From assembly GCF_002021925.1 (NCBI RefSeq), contig NZ_CP012546.1, positions 1,674,001 through 1,738,000 on the forward strand: a DNA stretch of 64,000 nucleotides, written 5' to 3'. Below the pieces are notes generated by a model. It was not told the DNA's origin and ran no database searches. It saw nothing but the letters and a program-made list of their open reading frames with translations. How positions within the stretch are numbered: position 1 is the first letter of the stretch; every line of letters begins with the position of its first letter. Below are positions 1 to 9,850 of the stretch, piece after piece. Made by a program: the position numbers and the translations under genes. Source of the stretch: Campylobacter pinnipediorum subsp. pinnipediorum (GTDB lineage Bacteria; Campylobacterota; Campylobacteria; Campylobacterales; Campylobacteraceae).

Positions 1-170
1 GAGGTGCTGAGTTTGGTAAGGCCTATGGTGTTCTTATTGAAGATTCTGTTCTTAAAGGTTTGCTTGCTCGTGCTATTTTTGTTCTTAAGGATGGTAAAGT
101 AGCATATACTCAAATAGTTCCTGAAGTAACAGAAGAACCTGATTACGAAGCAGTTTTCGCTGCTCTATAA
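1..170 (+). CDS. tpx: Thiol peroxidase Tpx, C-terminal part (cut by window edge)
   Basis: This is the last 55 codons of a gene that begins before the window, read in frame from base 3 to a TAA at 168-170. The visible protein contains AYGVLIED, LKGLLARAIFVLKDGKV and a tail EEPDYEAVFAAL. These match the end of the lipid-hydroperoxide thiol peroxidase family, including the conserved GLLARA and EPDYEAA-like segments. The catalytic cysteine lies upstream and cannot be seen. A hairpin follows 10 bases after the stop, so the gene probably ends its own transcript. Confidence 0.9.
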   Translation, partial: GAEFGKAYGVLIEDSVLKGLLARAIFVLKDGKVAYTQIVPEVTEEPDYEAVFAAL

Positions 171-179
171 TTTATCACG

Positions 180-210
180 ATACGACCGAACAAAATCTCG
201 GTCGTATTCT
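180..210 (+). terminator. Rho-independent-type terminator after tpx
   Basis: A perfect 10-bp inverted repeat (ATACGACCGA at 180-189, TCGGTCGTAT at 198-207) encloses an 8-base loop. The T tail is short, so termination strength is uncertain. Confidence 0.7.
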
Positions 211-690
211 ACACACAAAATCTTATAAATTAAAAAATCTTTATTGAATTTATATTTTACTACTCTAGCATTAAGATTTGAAACATTAAAACTATATGAT
301 TTTTTATCCAAAAAACTTCAAATTTGTTTAACACTTATTTTAATGAGCTTGAGATGATTATGTATTAGAGTAGAGCTTTCTAGTTTGGCTTGCGTTAGTT
401 TTTTACTTTTAGGCCAAGTTTATAAATGTTTTACAGAGCTAATTTATGAAACAAATTTCCATATCTTTCAAAGCTTGTCTTACATTGTTTTAGAACTTCG
501 GTATTTGATTATATAATTACTTATTACAAGCCTACAGAACTATATACAGAGTTTTAAGCTATAAATTCAAATAACAAAAAAGAAGAAATATATCAAAGAA
601 TTTATATTAGTTACTAGTTTGGATTTAATTATTAGGAAACTTTACTTATAAAAAATATAATTTATATTCCAAAAAATCTCAAATAGTATT
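211..690. other. Gene-free spacer between tpx and aroE
   Basis: This 480-base AT-rich stretch separates two convergent genes. I found no open frame with a plausible start and ribosome binding site, no RNA gene and no clear repeat. It may be decayed coding DNA, but no family is recognisable. Confidence 0.4.
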
Positions 691-1482
691 TTATAATTTA
701 AGATTTAAAACTTCTCTCATTGATTTTTCTATTTTTTCTTCATCAAAAGCATTATCAAAGAACAAATTAAAAGCTAATACAGCTTGAAATAATAGCATAT
801 CCTTACCATCTTTATATGTAAGATTGTATTTGTCTGCGAGTTTTAAAAAAGGTGTTTTTTTACCATATATGACATCAAATGCAAATTTACTATCGCATAA
901 AACTTGTTCTAACAATTCTATAGGTGCACATAAATTATCATCTTTTAAACCAGCAGATGTTGTATTTATAACTATATCAAATTGCTCTGATTTAAAATCT
1001 ACCCAATCATAACATCTAAAATTTATAAAATCAGAAAATCTATGCTTGCTCCTATTTAAAATACAAACTTCTATATTATTTTTATTAAGTATATAAGATA
1101 TAGCTTTTGCTGTCCCGCCAGCACCTATAACCAATGCTTTTTTTATGCCTTTAAAATCTTTTATGGACTTAAAAAAACCATCAGCATCTGTATTGTATGC
1201 ATATATTTTTTGATTTTTTAAGACAAGCGTATTTGCAGAACCTATTGATTTTGTTGTATCGCACACTTTATCGCTTAAATTTAGAGCAAACTCTTTATAT
1301 GGAACTGTAACATTTGCACCAGATAAAGAGAGTGCTTTAAATTTAGAAATAATATCACTACCGTTAGACAATTCATACCTAGAGTATGAACACTCTAATC
1401 CTAAATCCAACATCGCCTTATTGTGCAAAATAGGCGATATGGAATGTGTTATTGGATTACCAATAACAGCAAATAATTTCAT
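691..1482 (-). CDS. aroE: Shikimate dehydrogenase AroE
   Basis: AroE reduces 3-dehydroshikimate to shikimate with NADPH in the cytoplasmic aromatic amino acid pathway. The 263-residue protein has normal length. The shikimate-binding motif NPITHSISPILHN is at residues 9-21. The catalytic Lys lies in ANVTVPYKE, the paired Asp in NTDADGFF, and the dinucleotide-binding loop is GAGGTAKA. It is the last gene of a nine-gene leftward operon and starts one base after the SPOR-protein gene ends. Confidence 0.96.
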   Translation of the reverse strand: MKLFAVIGNPITHSISPILHNKAMLDLGLECSYSRYELSNGSDIISKFKALSLSGANVTVPYKEFALNLSDKVCDTTKSIGSANTLVLKNQKIYAYNTDADGFFKSIKDFKGIKKALVIGAGGTAKAISYILNKNNIEVCILNRSKHRFSDFINFRCYDWVDFKSEQFDIVINTTSAGLKDDNLCAPIELLEQVLCDSKFAFDVIYGKKTPFLKLADKYNLTYKDGKDMLLFQAVLAFNLFFDNAFDEEKIEKSMREVLNLKL

Positions 1483-1483
1483 T

Positions 1484-2332
1484 TTATTTTACTCTGTAAA
1501 CAAATGCACCTTTATTTATAGTTTTTCTGATTTTTTCTAATTCGATTTTTAGTTTAGAACTATCAAAAGGACCTATTAACACCTTTGTAGTACTTCCAAC
1601 TCTTAGAGTCTTATATTCATATCCCTTAATTAAGATATTATTTAATTCTTTTTTATCTGGCTCTACCTTTGAAGTTGCTGAAACCTGAATATAAGCACCT
1701 GCTGTTATTTTACTTTCTTTAGAAACATTATTTTGAACCTTTTTTACATCTTTTGTCTTTTGATTTAAAGAAGGTCTAGTTTCTTTTATGACTTTTTCTA
1801 CAACAGGTTTTTTAGCAGTAGATTGTTTATTTGTTTTTTTATCTTTTATCTCTTGCTTTGCTGTTTCTTTCTCTAGTTGTTTTACTGTTTCAGGTAATTG
1901 ATCTTGAACTTCTTTTATTACTTTGTTAATTTTTTGTTCTTTAATTGCTTCTTTTGGTGCTGTTTCTTGTTTAATATTTTCTTTTTCTTTCAATCTTTTT
2001 ACCATATCTTCAAAATCATCTTGCGATTTATTTTCCGGTAATATTGGAACTTGTTCAAATAATTGCTCATTGTTACCCGAGTTATTTACAGAAGAAATTA
2101 AATTTTGTTCAGATTTTTCATCAGGTATAGGAGGCAAAGCTAATCTAGAATCCAGCTCATTATCAGAAGAAACATTATTATCGTTAGAATTTATAATTTT
2201 CATTGTAGCTATAACTATTAAAAAAAGTATACTCAAAGCAGCAACTAATATTAAAACTTTTTTAAGCTTTAAATTCTTGGTATCATCCTCATTATCTAAA
2301 AGTATATCTTTTAATTCGTCACTATTTTGCAT
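1484..2332 (-). CDS. SPOR-domain membrane protein
   Basis: The 282-residue protein has a short acidic cytoplasmic segment and one membrane span at about residues 25-44. A long Lys/Glu-rich periplasmic linker (about 45-210) is followed by a C-terminal SPOR-type domain (about 213-282) starting near AGAYIQVSA. SPOR domains bind denuded septal peptidoglycan, so a role at the division site is likely by family. The same order (SPOR gene between DUF1882 and aroE) is what I recall from C. jejuni Cj0403-Cj0405. The linker composition is typical and not informative. Confidence 0.8.
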   Translation of the reverse strand: MQNSDELKDILLDNEDDTKNLKLKKVLILVAALSILFLIVIATMKIINSNDNNVSSDNELDSRLALPPIPDEKSEQNLISSVNNSGNNEQLFEQVPILPENKSQDDFEDMVKRLKEKENIKQETAPKEAIKEQKINKVIKEVQDQLPETVKQLEKETAKQEIKDKKTNKQSTAKKPVVEKVIKETRPSLNQKTKDVKKVQNNVSKESKITAGAYIQVSATSKVEPDKKELNNILIKGYEYKTLRVGSTTKVLIGPFDSSKLKIELEKIRKTINKGAFVYRVK

Positions 2333-2343
2333 AATATTCCTTT

Positions 2344-2886
2344 TTACATATGTTTTGACCAGCTAGCCCCGCGCTCTTTTTGATACAGCTTATAAGGCAA
2401 TGCTAGTATATTAAATTCTTTTGGTAGTTCCATTGTTGGAAACATTCTCCATTCTCTAGGCAATCGCTGCGATAACTTCATACTTAACATATTTGCAAGT
2501 TGACAAGCTTCATTAAATGTAGTATGTCCTTTATGAACATAAAGATGTAAATGACCTTCAGTCTTGCTTTCATAGGCGGTGAAGTTTATAAAACCCTCTT
2601 CCCTAAGCAAAAGTTGGGCTCTATGCCAAAAACGCTCAGGTGTTCTACCATTATAATCAAACACTATATTTTCAACTTTATCAAAGTTATTGATAAGTGA
2701 ATGAGCTGCTATTATATTTTTATCATCATGTTCTTTAATGACTTTATAGTTTAGTATTTCATCGACTTTTTCAAATTTATCAAAAAAAGTCTTGCCCTTA
2801 TACTCAATTTTATTTACTATATTATCTCTTTTTATATAATAATGATTGGTAATCATTTTTATAAGAGTTATATCTATATTTTGCAT
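2344..2886 (-). CDS. DUF1882-domain protein of unknown function
   Basis: This 180-residue soluble protein has no signal peptide or membrane span. It resembles the DUF1882 family, confined to epsilonproteobacteria and conserved next to glyA in Campylobacter and Helicobacter. Recognisable stretches are NGRTPERFWHRAQLLLRE and HLHLYVHKGHTTFNEA. It overlaps the end of glyA by one base, so the two are probably translationally coupled. No function is known to me. Confidence 0.75.
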   Translation of the reverse strand: MQNIDITLIKMITNHYYIKRDNIVNKIEYKGKTFFDKFEKVDEILNYKVIKEHDDKNIIAAHSLINNFDKVENIVFDYNGRTPERFWHRAQLLLREEGFINFTAYESKTEGHLHLYVHKGHTTFNEACQLANMLSMKLSQRLPREWRMFPTMELPKEFNILALPYKLYQKERGASWSKHM

Positions 2887-4130
2887 TAAAACATCGCTTT
2901 ATCATATATAATAAATTTACTAGCAAGTTCTTTAAGCTCACTTTTAATCTTTTCTTGTAAAGAAATGTTAGTTATATCATCTAAAACATCGGCAATTTTG
3001 TTTCCTATAAACTCAAATTCTTGCTCTTTCATACCTCTTGCTGTTAAAGCTGGAGAACCTATACGAACACCACTTGTTACAAAAGGACTTCTTGTCTCTC
3101 CTGGAACTGTGTTTTTATTTACAGTTATGCCAGCATTTCCTAAAGCAATATCCGCATCTTTTCCGCTAAATTCTTTATTTAAAAAGCTTAGCAATATAAG
3201 GTGATTGTCAGTTCCGCCACTTACCAAATCATAACCTCTATAAATCATCACATCGCCTAATTTTTTTGCATTAGCTTTTACTTGTTTTGCATACTGTTTC
3301 CACTCAGGGCTTAGGTTGTGTTTAAATCCGACTGCTTTACCAGCAATAACATGCATTAATGGTCCACCTTGGATACCAGGGAAAATACTAGAGTTTATTT
3401 TCTTTGCATATTCTTCATTATTTGTCATAATGATACCACCTCTTGGTCCACGCAATGTCTTATGAGTTGTTGAACTAACAACATCACAATAAGGAAAAGG
3501 ATGATTATGCTCACCAGCAACAACAAGACCGGCAATATGTGCCACATCAGCAAATAAAAATGCACCTACTTCATCAGCAATTTGTCTAAATTTAGAAAAA
3601 TCTATCTCTCTAGCATAAGCGCTAGCGCCACAAACTATAAGCTTTGGTCTTACTATTTTAGCGATCTCCAAAACTTTATCGTAATTTATACGACCATCTA
3701 ATTCGACACCATAAAAAAAGCTCTCATAAATTTTACCAGAACTACTAACTTTTGCTCCATGAGTAAGGTGCCCTCCGTGACTCAAGTCCATACCTAAAAT
3801 TCTATCTCCAGACTGCAAGAAAGCTCCATAAACACCCTGATTTGCTTGAGAACCTGAATTTGGTTGAACATTTGCAAACTCACATCCAAAAAGTTGCTTG
3901 CATCTATCTATAGCAATTTGTTCAATTTGATCAACAAATTCACATCCGCCGTAATACCTTTTATTTGGATATCCTTCGGCATATTTGTTTGTAAGAATAG
4001 AGCCCATAACTTCCATAACCTCGGGATATGTAAAATTTTCACTTGCTATCATTTCAAGGTGATGTGTTTGACGTTGTAACTCTTTTTGTGCTAAATCACA
4101 AATCTCTTTATCAAAATTTTCAACACTCAT
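2886..4130 (-). CDS. glyA: Serine hydroxymethyltransferase
   Basis: GlyA interconverts serine and glycine and produces 5,10-methylene-tetrahydrofolate, using PLP. The 414-residue length is normal. The PLP-lysine motif is [16 protein letters not shown], the N-terminal signature is LEMIASENF, and the DVAHIAGL segment carries the cofactor-binding Asp and His. It lies 2 bases after lysS in the operon. Confidence 0.97.
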   Translation of the reverse strand: MSVENFDKEICDLAQKELQRQTHHLEMIASENFTYPEVMEVMGSILTNKYAEGYPNKRYYGGCEFVDQIEQIAIDRCKQLFGCEFANVQPNSGSQANQGVYGAFLQSGDRILGMDLSHGGHLTHGAKVSSSGKIYESFFYGVELDGRINYDKVLEIAKIVRPKLIVCGASAYAREIDFSKFRQIADEVGAFLFADVAHIAGLVVAGEHNHPFPYCDVVSSTTHKTLRGPRGGIIMTNNEEYAKKINSSIFPGIQGGPLMHVIAGKAVGFKHNLSPEWKQYAKQVKANAKKLGDVMIYRGYDLVSGGTDNHLILLSFLNKEFSGKDADIALGNAGITVNKNTVPGETRSPFVTSGVRIGSPALTARGMKEQEFEFIGNKIADVLDDITNISLQEKIKSELKELASKFIIYDKAMF

Positions 4131-4132
4131 CT

Positions 4133-5641
4133 CTATTCTCCTTTTTTATTTTCAGATTTTAAAGGTCTCATCGCTGGGAACAATATAACATCTCTAATTG
4201 ATTTTTTGTTTGTAAGTAGCATAACAAGCCTGTCTATACCAAGACCTTCTCCAGCGGTAGGAGGCATACCATGGCTCAAAGCTCTAACATAATCTTCATC
4301 CATTTCATGAGCTTCATCGTCGCCTGCTTTTTTACCCTCAATCTGAGCAGCAAAACGTTCATATTGATCAATAGGATCATTTAATTCGTTAAATCCGTTT
4401 GCAAGTTCTCTTCCTGCGATAAAAAGCTCAAATCTTTCCGCAACCATTGGATTATCATCACTTCTTCTTGAAAGCGGGCTTATTGATATAGGAAAATCAA
4501 CTATAAATGTTGGGTTAATTAATTTTTCTTCAACATAGTTGTCAAAAAGTTCTGCCTGAAGATGGCCTAAGTCTAATTTATCATTAGCTAAAAATCCATC
4601 AGCATTTAGCTTTTCTAAAATTTTCTCTCTATCTTCAACTATTTCAGGATCTATTCCACCTATTTCAGTAATGGCTTTTTTATAGTTTATTCTTGCAAAT
4701 GGTTTTGAAAAATCCAATTTCATACCATCAAATTCAATAATCTTATCCATATCAAGTGCATCTAAAAGCGTGCTAAATAACTCTTCTGTCAAATTCATCA
4801 AATCCCTATAAGTATGATAGGCCCAATAAAACTCTATACTTGTAAACTCGGGATTATGGGTTAAATCCATGCCCTCGTTTCTAAAACATCTATTCATCTC
4901 ATAAACGGCCTCAAAACCACCAACAACTAAACGTTTTAAGTATAACTCTGGAGCAATTCTTAAAAATCTATCAACACCTAAGGTATTATGAAATGTAACA
5001 AATGGTCTTGCATTTGCGCCGCCAGCTATAGGGTGCATCATTGGAGTTTCAACTTCCAAAAAGCCCTTTTCTTCTATGAATTTTCTAATAGTACTAATAA
5101 CTATTGAGCGGGTTTTAAAATCTTTTTTAACTTCTGGATTCATTATCATGTCAAGATATCTTTGGCGATATCTTATCTCTATATCCACAAGTCCGTGATA
5201 TTTTTCTGGAAGCGGAGATATAGCCTTTGTTGCCAGCTGTAGCTCATTAACATGCAGCGAAAACTCACCTTTTTGAGTAACAAAAGCATATCCTCTAACC
5301 CTTATAATATCACCTACTTCAATATTATTTTTAACCTCATTAAACCACTCTTCGCCCAAAGTGTTTTTGTTAAAATATATTTGTACGCTTCCGCTTTCAT
5401 CTTCTATATTTGCAAAAACAGCTTTGCCCGCTATACGCATAAGCTTTATACGCCCAGCCAAAGAAACCAAAATACTATCTTCTTTTTTATCGTCAAGTTC
5501 TGTGATATAGTTAAATTTTGATTTAAACTTGGCTATGCTCATATCTTTTCTAATAAAATGAGGATAAGGATTTATACCTTTTTCTTTTAATTCATTTGCT
5601 GTTTTAAGTCTTTGAGTTTCGAGTTGGTTATAAGAAATCAC
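4133..5641 (-). CDS. lysS: Lysyl-tRNA synthetase, class II
   Basis: LysS charges tRNA-Lys. The 502-residue protein has an N-terminal OB-fold anticodon-binding domain (about residues 55-150) and a class II catalytic core. Motif 2 is in the [14 protein letters not shown] region and motif 3 is [13 protein letters not shown] near the C-terminus. It lies 2 bases from fur upstream and from glyA downstream. The fur-lysS-glyA order is a classic Campylobacter arrangement. Confidence 0.97.
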   Translation of the reverse strand: MISYNQLETQRLKTANELKEKGINPYPHFIRKDMSIAKFKSKFNYITELDDKKEDSILVSLAGRIKLMRIAGKAVFANIEDESGSVQIYFNKNTLGEEWFNEVKNNIEVGDIIRVRGYAFVTQKGEFSLHVNELQLATKAISPLPEKYHGLVDIEIRYRQRYLDMIMNPEVKKDFKTRSIVISTIRKFIEEKGFLEVETPMMHPIAGGANARPFVTFHNTLGVDRFLRIAPELYLKRLVVGGFEAVYEMNRCFRNEGMDLTHNPEFTSIEFYWAYHTYRDLMNLTEELFSTLLDALDMDKIIEFDGMKLDFSKPFARINYKKAITEIGGIDPEIVEDREKILEKLNADGFLANDKLDLGHLQAELFDNYVEEKLINPTFIVDFPISISPLSRRSDDNPMVAERFELFIAGRELANGFNELNDPIDQYERFAAQIEGKKAGDDEAHEMDEDYVRALSHGMPPTAGEGLGIDRLVMLLTNKKSIRDVILFPAMRPLKSENKKGE

Positions 5642-5643
5642 TA

Positions 5644-6111
5644 TTATTTACCTTTTATATTATTTTTTGAACATTGTTCACACACACCATATAATTGCAT
5701 CATGTGTCCAGTTAGTCTAAATCCATTCTCTTTAGCAATAGCTGTTTGCCTTTTTTCAATTATAGAATCTTCAAATTCAACTATAAGACCACACTTTTTG
5801 CAAATCAAATGATCGTGATGTGGCTTAGTAGCAAGTTCAAATTTTTTACCTTGAGAACCAAAACTTATAGAGGTAACCATGTCTGATTCTTCTAATAAAT
5901 TTAATGTTCTATAAACTGTTGCTATTCCTACATTAAGTTCAGGATACTCTTCTTTTATTGCTATATATAATTTTTCTGGGGTAAAATGCTCATCGCTATT
6001 ATAAAGAGTTTTTATTAAAACTTCTCTTTGCTTCGTGTATTTTAGACCATTGTCACGAAGAATTTTTTTAAACTTCTCAAGTATTGCATCATATTCTAAA
6101 TTTTCTATCAT
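5644..6111 (-). CDS. fur: Ferric uptake regulator Fur
   Basis: Fur is an iron-sensing repressor. The 155-residue protein has the N-terminal winged helix (about residues 15-90, [14 protein letters not shown] and [15 protein letters not shown]). The HHDHLIC metal-binding segment and two zinc-binding CxxC motifs (CKKC and CEQC) are all present. It overlaps the cvpA end by 4 bases and sits 2 bases before lysS. It therefore appears to be transcribed with translation and metabolism genes rather than from its own promoter. Confidence 0.94.
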   Translation of the reverse strand: MIENLEYDAILEKFKKILRDNGLKYTKQREVLIKTLYNSDEHFTPEKLYIAIKEEYPELNVGIATVYRTLNLLEESDMVTSISFGSQGKKFELATKPHHDHLICKKCGLIVEFEDSIIEKRQTAIAKENGFRLTGHMMQLYGVCEQCSKNNIKGK

Positions 6112-6764
6112 TTTTGCTCTCCTTGGGTAGTATTTATGTCTCCCATTTCTATTAGTAATTTTTCATTACTAATGTTGTTGTCTTTTATTATTTCTTCTGG
6201 TGATAGATTGATTAAATTATCAACCTTGGTGTCCTTCGATGGTCTATTGACTATATTTGCAACATCATTTTTAATAGCCTGCACATCCATATTTATTATC
6301 CATTTTCCAGACTGTAAAAGCACTGGATAAACCTTGCTATTTGTAAAAAATGGAGCTATTGTAGAGTTTAAGTTAGTATTTGAAATAACCGCTAAAACAG
6401 CAGCAAGAGTTAGGAAAATTTTACCACTTCCAGCTAAAAATCCACCAACTCTGTCTACAAAACCAAGACCACTAGCACCAACCAATTTTGCCAAAAACTT
6501 ACCTATTAATATACAAAGTATCCAAAAACAAATCCACAAACAAATAAAGCTTATAAACTCAAGCATTGATGAATTATTTATTTTATAAATATTTTTATCA
6601 ATAAACTCGCCAGCTAAATTTGAAAACCTACTAGATACAATAAGACCACCAATAAGACCTATAAGACCAAAAACTTCTCTTATAAGACCGTTTATAAGAC
6701 CCTTAATACCTAGTATTAAAACAATTCCTACTATCGCGATATCAAACCATTCAACTATTTGCAT
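6108..6764 (-). CDS. cvpA: CvpA family inner-membrane protein
   Basis: The 218-residue protein has four or so hydrophobic segments in its first 160 residues and starts with the family-type pattern [19 protein letters not shown]. It matches the CvpA (colicin V production) family. CvpA proteins are linked to envelope stress tolerance, but the molecular activity is unsettled. The C-terminal 60 residues are hydrophilic and poorly conserved. It overlaps pilT by one base and fur by four. Confidence 0.85.
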   Translation of the reverse strand: MQIVEWFDIAIVGIVLILGIKGLINGLIREVFGLIGLIGGLIVSSRFSNLAGEFIDKNIYKINNSSMLEFISFICLWICFWILCILIGKFLAKLVGASGLGFVDRVGGFLAGSGKIFLTLAAVLAVISNTNLNSTIAPFFTNSKVYPVLLQSGKWIINMDVQAIKNDVANIVNRPSKDTKVDNLINLSPEEIIKDNNISNEKLLIEMGDINTTQGEQK

Positions 6765-7861
6765 TATATTCCCGAATTAATTAAATTTGAAAGCTCTGTT
6801 TGGTTTGTAGAATACCTTAGAGCATTTTCCTTTGTTATATAGCCACTTTTTAAAGCTTTTAACAACGCCTGCGTTTGTGTCTGCATACCAGTTTGTTGCT
6901 GGTTTAATTGCATCTGTGAATAAACTTGATGGATCTTATTTTCACGAATAAGATTCGAAGTTGCAGCATTGTTTAAAAAAATTTCATGAACAGCTACCCT
7001 GCCCCCACCAACTTTTGGTATAAGACTCTGAGATATAATAGTGGCGAGTGATATACTAAGCATATTTCTAATTTGAACTTGCTCGCTACCATCAAAACTA
7101 TCAACAATTCTATTTATAGTCTGTATTGCTGAGTTTGTATGCAGTGTTCCAAAAACCAAGTGTCCAGTTTCGGCAGCTGTAATAGCAGTTGAAACAGTCT
7201 CTCTATCCCTCAACTCACCAACAAGTATAATATCTGGATCTTGGCGCAATGCATATTTTAAGGCTCTTGCATAAGATTGCGTGTCAGTGCCTATATTTCT
7301 ATATGAAAATAAAGATTTTTTATTTTCATGAACAAACTCAACTGGATCCTCAACGGTAATTATATGCTTTCGTTCTCTTAGATTTATCTCATTTAACATA
7401 GCAGCAAGTGTCGTTGATTTTCCGCTCCCTGTTGGCCCAGTAACAAGAATAAGACCTTTTTCTCTTCTTATAAGTTCTTTAAAAACAGCAGGGGATTTTA
7501 ATTGATCCAACGATGGCACATCTAAAGGAATGATACGAAAAGCTGCTGCCAATTCACCATTATTTGTATAATAATAATTACCTCTAAAACGACCTATATT
7601 TGGCAACTCTATTGCAAAGTCAAGTTCTTTGTTGTTCTCAAGTTCGCTTTTTTGAGTATCTGTTATAAGGGCGTAACAAAGATTTTCTATATCTTTACCA
7701 CATAAAACACCAAGTTCCAAAGGCCTTAAAACACCATCTATTCTTATTTGAGGTTCTGCGTTAGTTATAAGATGTAAATCACTTGCTTTATTAAAGACAA
7801 CTGTTTTTAATAAAGTTTCTATATCTGCATTTATATTACTTCTTACTTCCAGATTATCCAT
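6764..7861 (-). CDS. pilT: PilT-type secretion/retraction ATPase
   Basis: This is a 365-residue hexameric AAA-type ATPase of the type IV pilus retraction family. Walker A is GPTGSGKSTT. The Asp box contains HIITVEDPVEF, Walker B is DPDIILVGELRD, and the His box is TGHLVFGTLHTNSA. The ATSNLIRE segment matches the AIRNLIRE retraction motif of true PilT. No other pilus genes are in the window. A role in twitching or DNA uptake is inferred from family only. Confidence 0.88.
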   Translation of the reverse strand: MDNLEVRSNINADIETLLKTVVFNKASDLHLITNAEPQIRIDGVLRPLELGVLCGKDIENLCYALITDTQKSELENNKELDFAIELPNIGRFRGNYYYTNNGELAAAFRIIPLDVPSLDQLKSPAVFKELIRREKGLILVTGPTGSGKSTTLAAMLNEINLRERKHIITVEDPVEFVHENKKSLFSYRNIGTDTQSYARALKYALRQDPDIILVGELRDRETVSTAITAAETGHLVFGTLHTNSAIQTINRIVDSFDGSEQVQIRNMLSISLATIISQSLIPKVGGGRVAVHEIFLNNAATSNLIRENKIHQVYSQMQLNQQQTGMQTQTQALLKALKSGYITKENALRYSTNQTELSNLINSGI

Positions 7862-7874
7862 ATTTTTTCCATTT

Positions 7875-8162
7875 TTACTCTATTATTTTTGGAACCACAA
7901 AAAAATTCACTTCTCTAGATGGGGAATTTTTTAAAACATCATCTATAACATAAGATGCGGTAATCTTATCTTCCCTTAAAGGTGTTCCGCCACTTGTAAT
8001 ACTTACAACTGCATTATCTTTACTTAAATCAAGCTCATTTAAAATATCAACAAAAGATACTATTTCGCTAAGTTGCTGTTTTATCTCTTCTCTCTTTTCA
8101 TCTTTTATTTTTATCGAGGAAAGTTTTTCTAGTTTATCAAGCAATCTATCATCTATATTCAC
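7875..8162 (-). CDS. gatC: Aspartyl/glutamyl-tRNA amidotransferase subunit C
   Basis: GatC stabilises the GatA-GatB complex that converts misacylated Glu-tRNA-Gln and Asp-tRNA-Asn. The 95-residue length is normal. The LREDKITASY segment near the middle is typical of the family. The start is GTG at 8160-8162 with an AGGA ribosome site 7 bases upstream. It is the first gene of the leftward operon, and a -10 box lies 36 bases upstream. Confidence 0.93.
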   Translation of the reverse strand: MNIDDRLLDKLEKLSSIKIKDEKREEIKQQLSEIVSFVDILNELDLSKDNAVVSITSGGTPLREDKITASYVIDDVLKNSPSREVNFFVVPKIIE

Positions 8163-8197
8163 AAAATAATCCTAACTTTTAAATTTAAATTTTTAGC

Positions 8198-8203
8198 ATT
8201 ATA
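8198..8203 (-). promoter_or_regulatory. -10 box of the gatC-aroE operon
   Basis: A perfect TATAAT on the minus strand is preceded by TGT, giving an extended -10 as is common in Campylobacter. It lies about 35 bases before the GTG of gatC. Confidence 0.7.
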
Positions 8204-8247
8204 ACACATTAAGCTTTAATTTTGTGCCTATTTTGTATTATTTATGC

Positions 8248-8253
8248 TACAAT
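8248..8253 (+). promoter_or_regulatory. Extended -10 box of the YfgM-like operon
   Basis: The sequence TGCTACAAT is a TG-n extended -10. It lies downstream of the ATG at 8244 that opens the longest frame, so that ATG would not be in the transcript. This favours the TTG start at 8286. Confidence 0.7.
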
Positions 8254-8285
8254 TAGCTTCTAAAATTTATAAAAAAGGAATTATT

Positions 8286-8849
8286 TTGGCCATACAAGAT
8301 GACTTGAAAGTAATTAAACAAGAAATTAGCACAGAAGAACATTTTTTGGAAAATATAATTAAAGGTGAAAGATTTTTTAAAAGATACAAAAAGTTTTTTA
8401 TATCTTTAGTTATAATTGCAGTTATTGTATGTGTTGCTTTTTACACAAATAAATTTATAAATCAAAATAGAATAGAAGCAGCAAATAAAGCATACTCGGA
8501 ACTTATTTTGGATCCAAATAACCAAAATGCGCTAAATATATTAAAAGATAAAGAGCCATCTTTATATGCTCTTTTTAAATTTAAAACATATGGAGACAAT
8601 AACCAATCAGAGATAAAAAAATTATTAAATGAACCAATAGATCCTATGTTAAAAGAAATTTTTTCTATGCAAATTGGGGATAGCGATTCAGAAATAGGTT
8701 CTGATTATGCAATATTAATGAACGCTTTTAACTACCTAAAACAAAATAAAATCAAAGAAGCTAATGCCGAGTTTGCTAAAATTCCACCAAACTCACCTCT
8801 AACAAATTTAGTAAAAAGCCTACAACATTATCAAGGATATAAAAAATGA
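8286..8849 (+). CDS. YfgM-like single-span membrane protein
   Basis: I choose the TTG at 8286, preceded by AAGGAA, because the -10 box at 8248-8253 lies downstream of the alternative ATG at 8244. The protein is then 187 residues. It has a short cytoplasmic N-terminus, one membrane span (about 40-60) and a helical periplasmic domain of TPR-like character. It overlaps the next lipoprotein gene by 4 bases. In enterobacteria YfgM sits directly before bamB, and this pair has the same architecture. The assignment rests on topology and neighbours, not on strong sequence similarity. Confidence 0.65.
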   Translation: MAIQDDLKVIKQEISTEEHFLENIIKGERFFKRYKKFFISLVIIAVIVCVAFYTNKFINQNRIEAANKAYSELILDPNNQNALNILKDKEPSLYALFKFKTYGDNNQSEIKKLLNEPIDPMLKEIFSMQIGDSDSEIGSDYAILMNAFNYLKQNKIKEANAEFAKIPPNSPLTNLVKSLQHYQGYKK

Positions 8850-9850
8850 AAAAAATATTAATATTAGCTAGCATATCTATAGTCTTAATAATCTCTGGAT
8901 GTAGCACAAAAAGACAATATTTTGAGCCAGAAAAAGTAGATATGAACGCCAAATTTGACTCATCTTTAGACTCAAAAATAATACATACAAGTATTTCAGG
9001 AGCTACATTAGAAAATGGGGAAATCATAACAATTGATGGAATTAATAAAAATATTAAGCTACCAAAAGGTTTTAAACTTCTTGGTGTTGATAATAACAAT
9101 GTTATAGCAAGTGATATATATGGCGAATTAAAAGTTATAAATAAAAAAGATAATAGCGATGTCTTTTCAAAAAAATTCCCTGAAGCTATAGTTTCTGCAG
9201 CAATAGAAAACAATCTTCTAGCAGCAGTAAGTGCAGCAAATAGTATTTATTTGATAGACATATATTCAGCTAAAACAATAATGGAATACAAATCAGAAGA
9301 TGTTTTTGCAATTGATTCTAGAGTTGCTCAACCACTATTTTTAAACTCAATAATCATATATCCTTCGCTAGATGGGAAAATTTATGTAACGCAAAAAAAT
9401 GGACAAATTATAAAAGATATAGTAATAAGCTCTGAATCATTTTTTAATAATATAATATATCTAGATGTTATAGATGATTACATGATAGCAGCTACCGCGA
9501 AGAAAATTATGGTTATAACGCCGGGACAAACTGTCTTTTTAAACAAAGAAATAAAAAATATATTAAGAAATGAAAAAGATATTTATATATTTGAAAAAGA
9601 TGGAAAAATAACAAAAACAGACCTAACATTAACAAAATTAGCAGATACTTATTTTAAATTTGCTATTTTTTCAAACGCGACCGTTGTAAACGACAAATTA
9701 TATATAGTGGAAAAAACTGGATATATTTTCCAAACTGATTTAAACTTAAAAAATCAAAATATTATTAAAATCAATAGCGAAATACAAGATAAAATTTTTG
9801 TTGCAAAAGATATTTTATATCATGATAAAGAGTATATGAAGTTCAAATAA
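8846..9850 (+). CDS. BamB-like outer-membrane lipoprotein
   Basis: The 334-residue protein has a lipoprotein signal with lipobox ISGC (Cys19). The rest consists of repeated short beta-strand units that look like a degenerate PQQ-type propeller. BamB is the propeller lipoprotein of the outer-membrane protein assembly machine. Family membership is inferred from architecture and from its place behind a YfgM-like gene. C. jejuni has a lipoprotein gene at the same place (Cj0396c as I recall). Confidence 0.65.
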   Translation: MKKILILASISIVLIISGCSTKRQYFEPEKVDMNAKFDSSLDSKIIHTSISGATLENGEIITIDGINKNIKLPKGFKLLGVDNNNVIASDIYGELKVINKKDNSDVFSKKFPEAIVSAAIENNLLAAVSAANSIYLIDIYSAKTIMEYKSEDVFAIDSRVAQPLFLNSIIIYPSLDGKIYVTQKNGQIIKDIVISSESFFNNIIYLDVIDDYMIAATAKKIMVITPGQTVFLNKEIKNILRNEKDIYIFEKDGKITKTDLTLTKLADTYFKFAIFSNATVVNDKLYIVEKTGYIFQTDLNLKNQNIIKINSEIQDKIFVAKDILYHDKEYMKFK

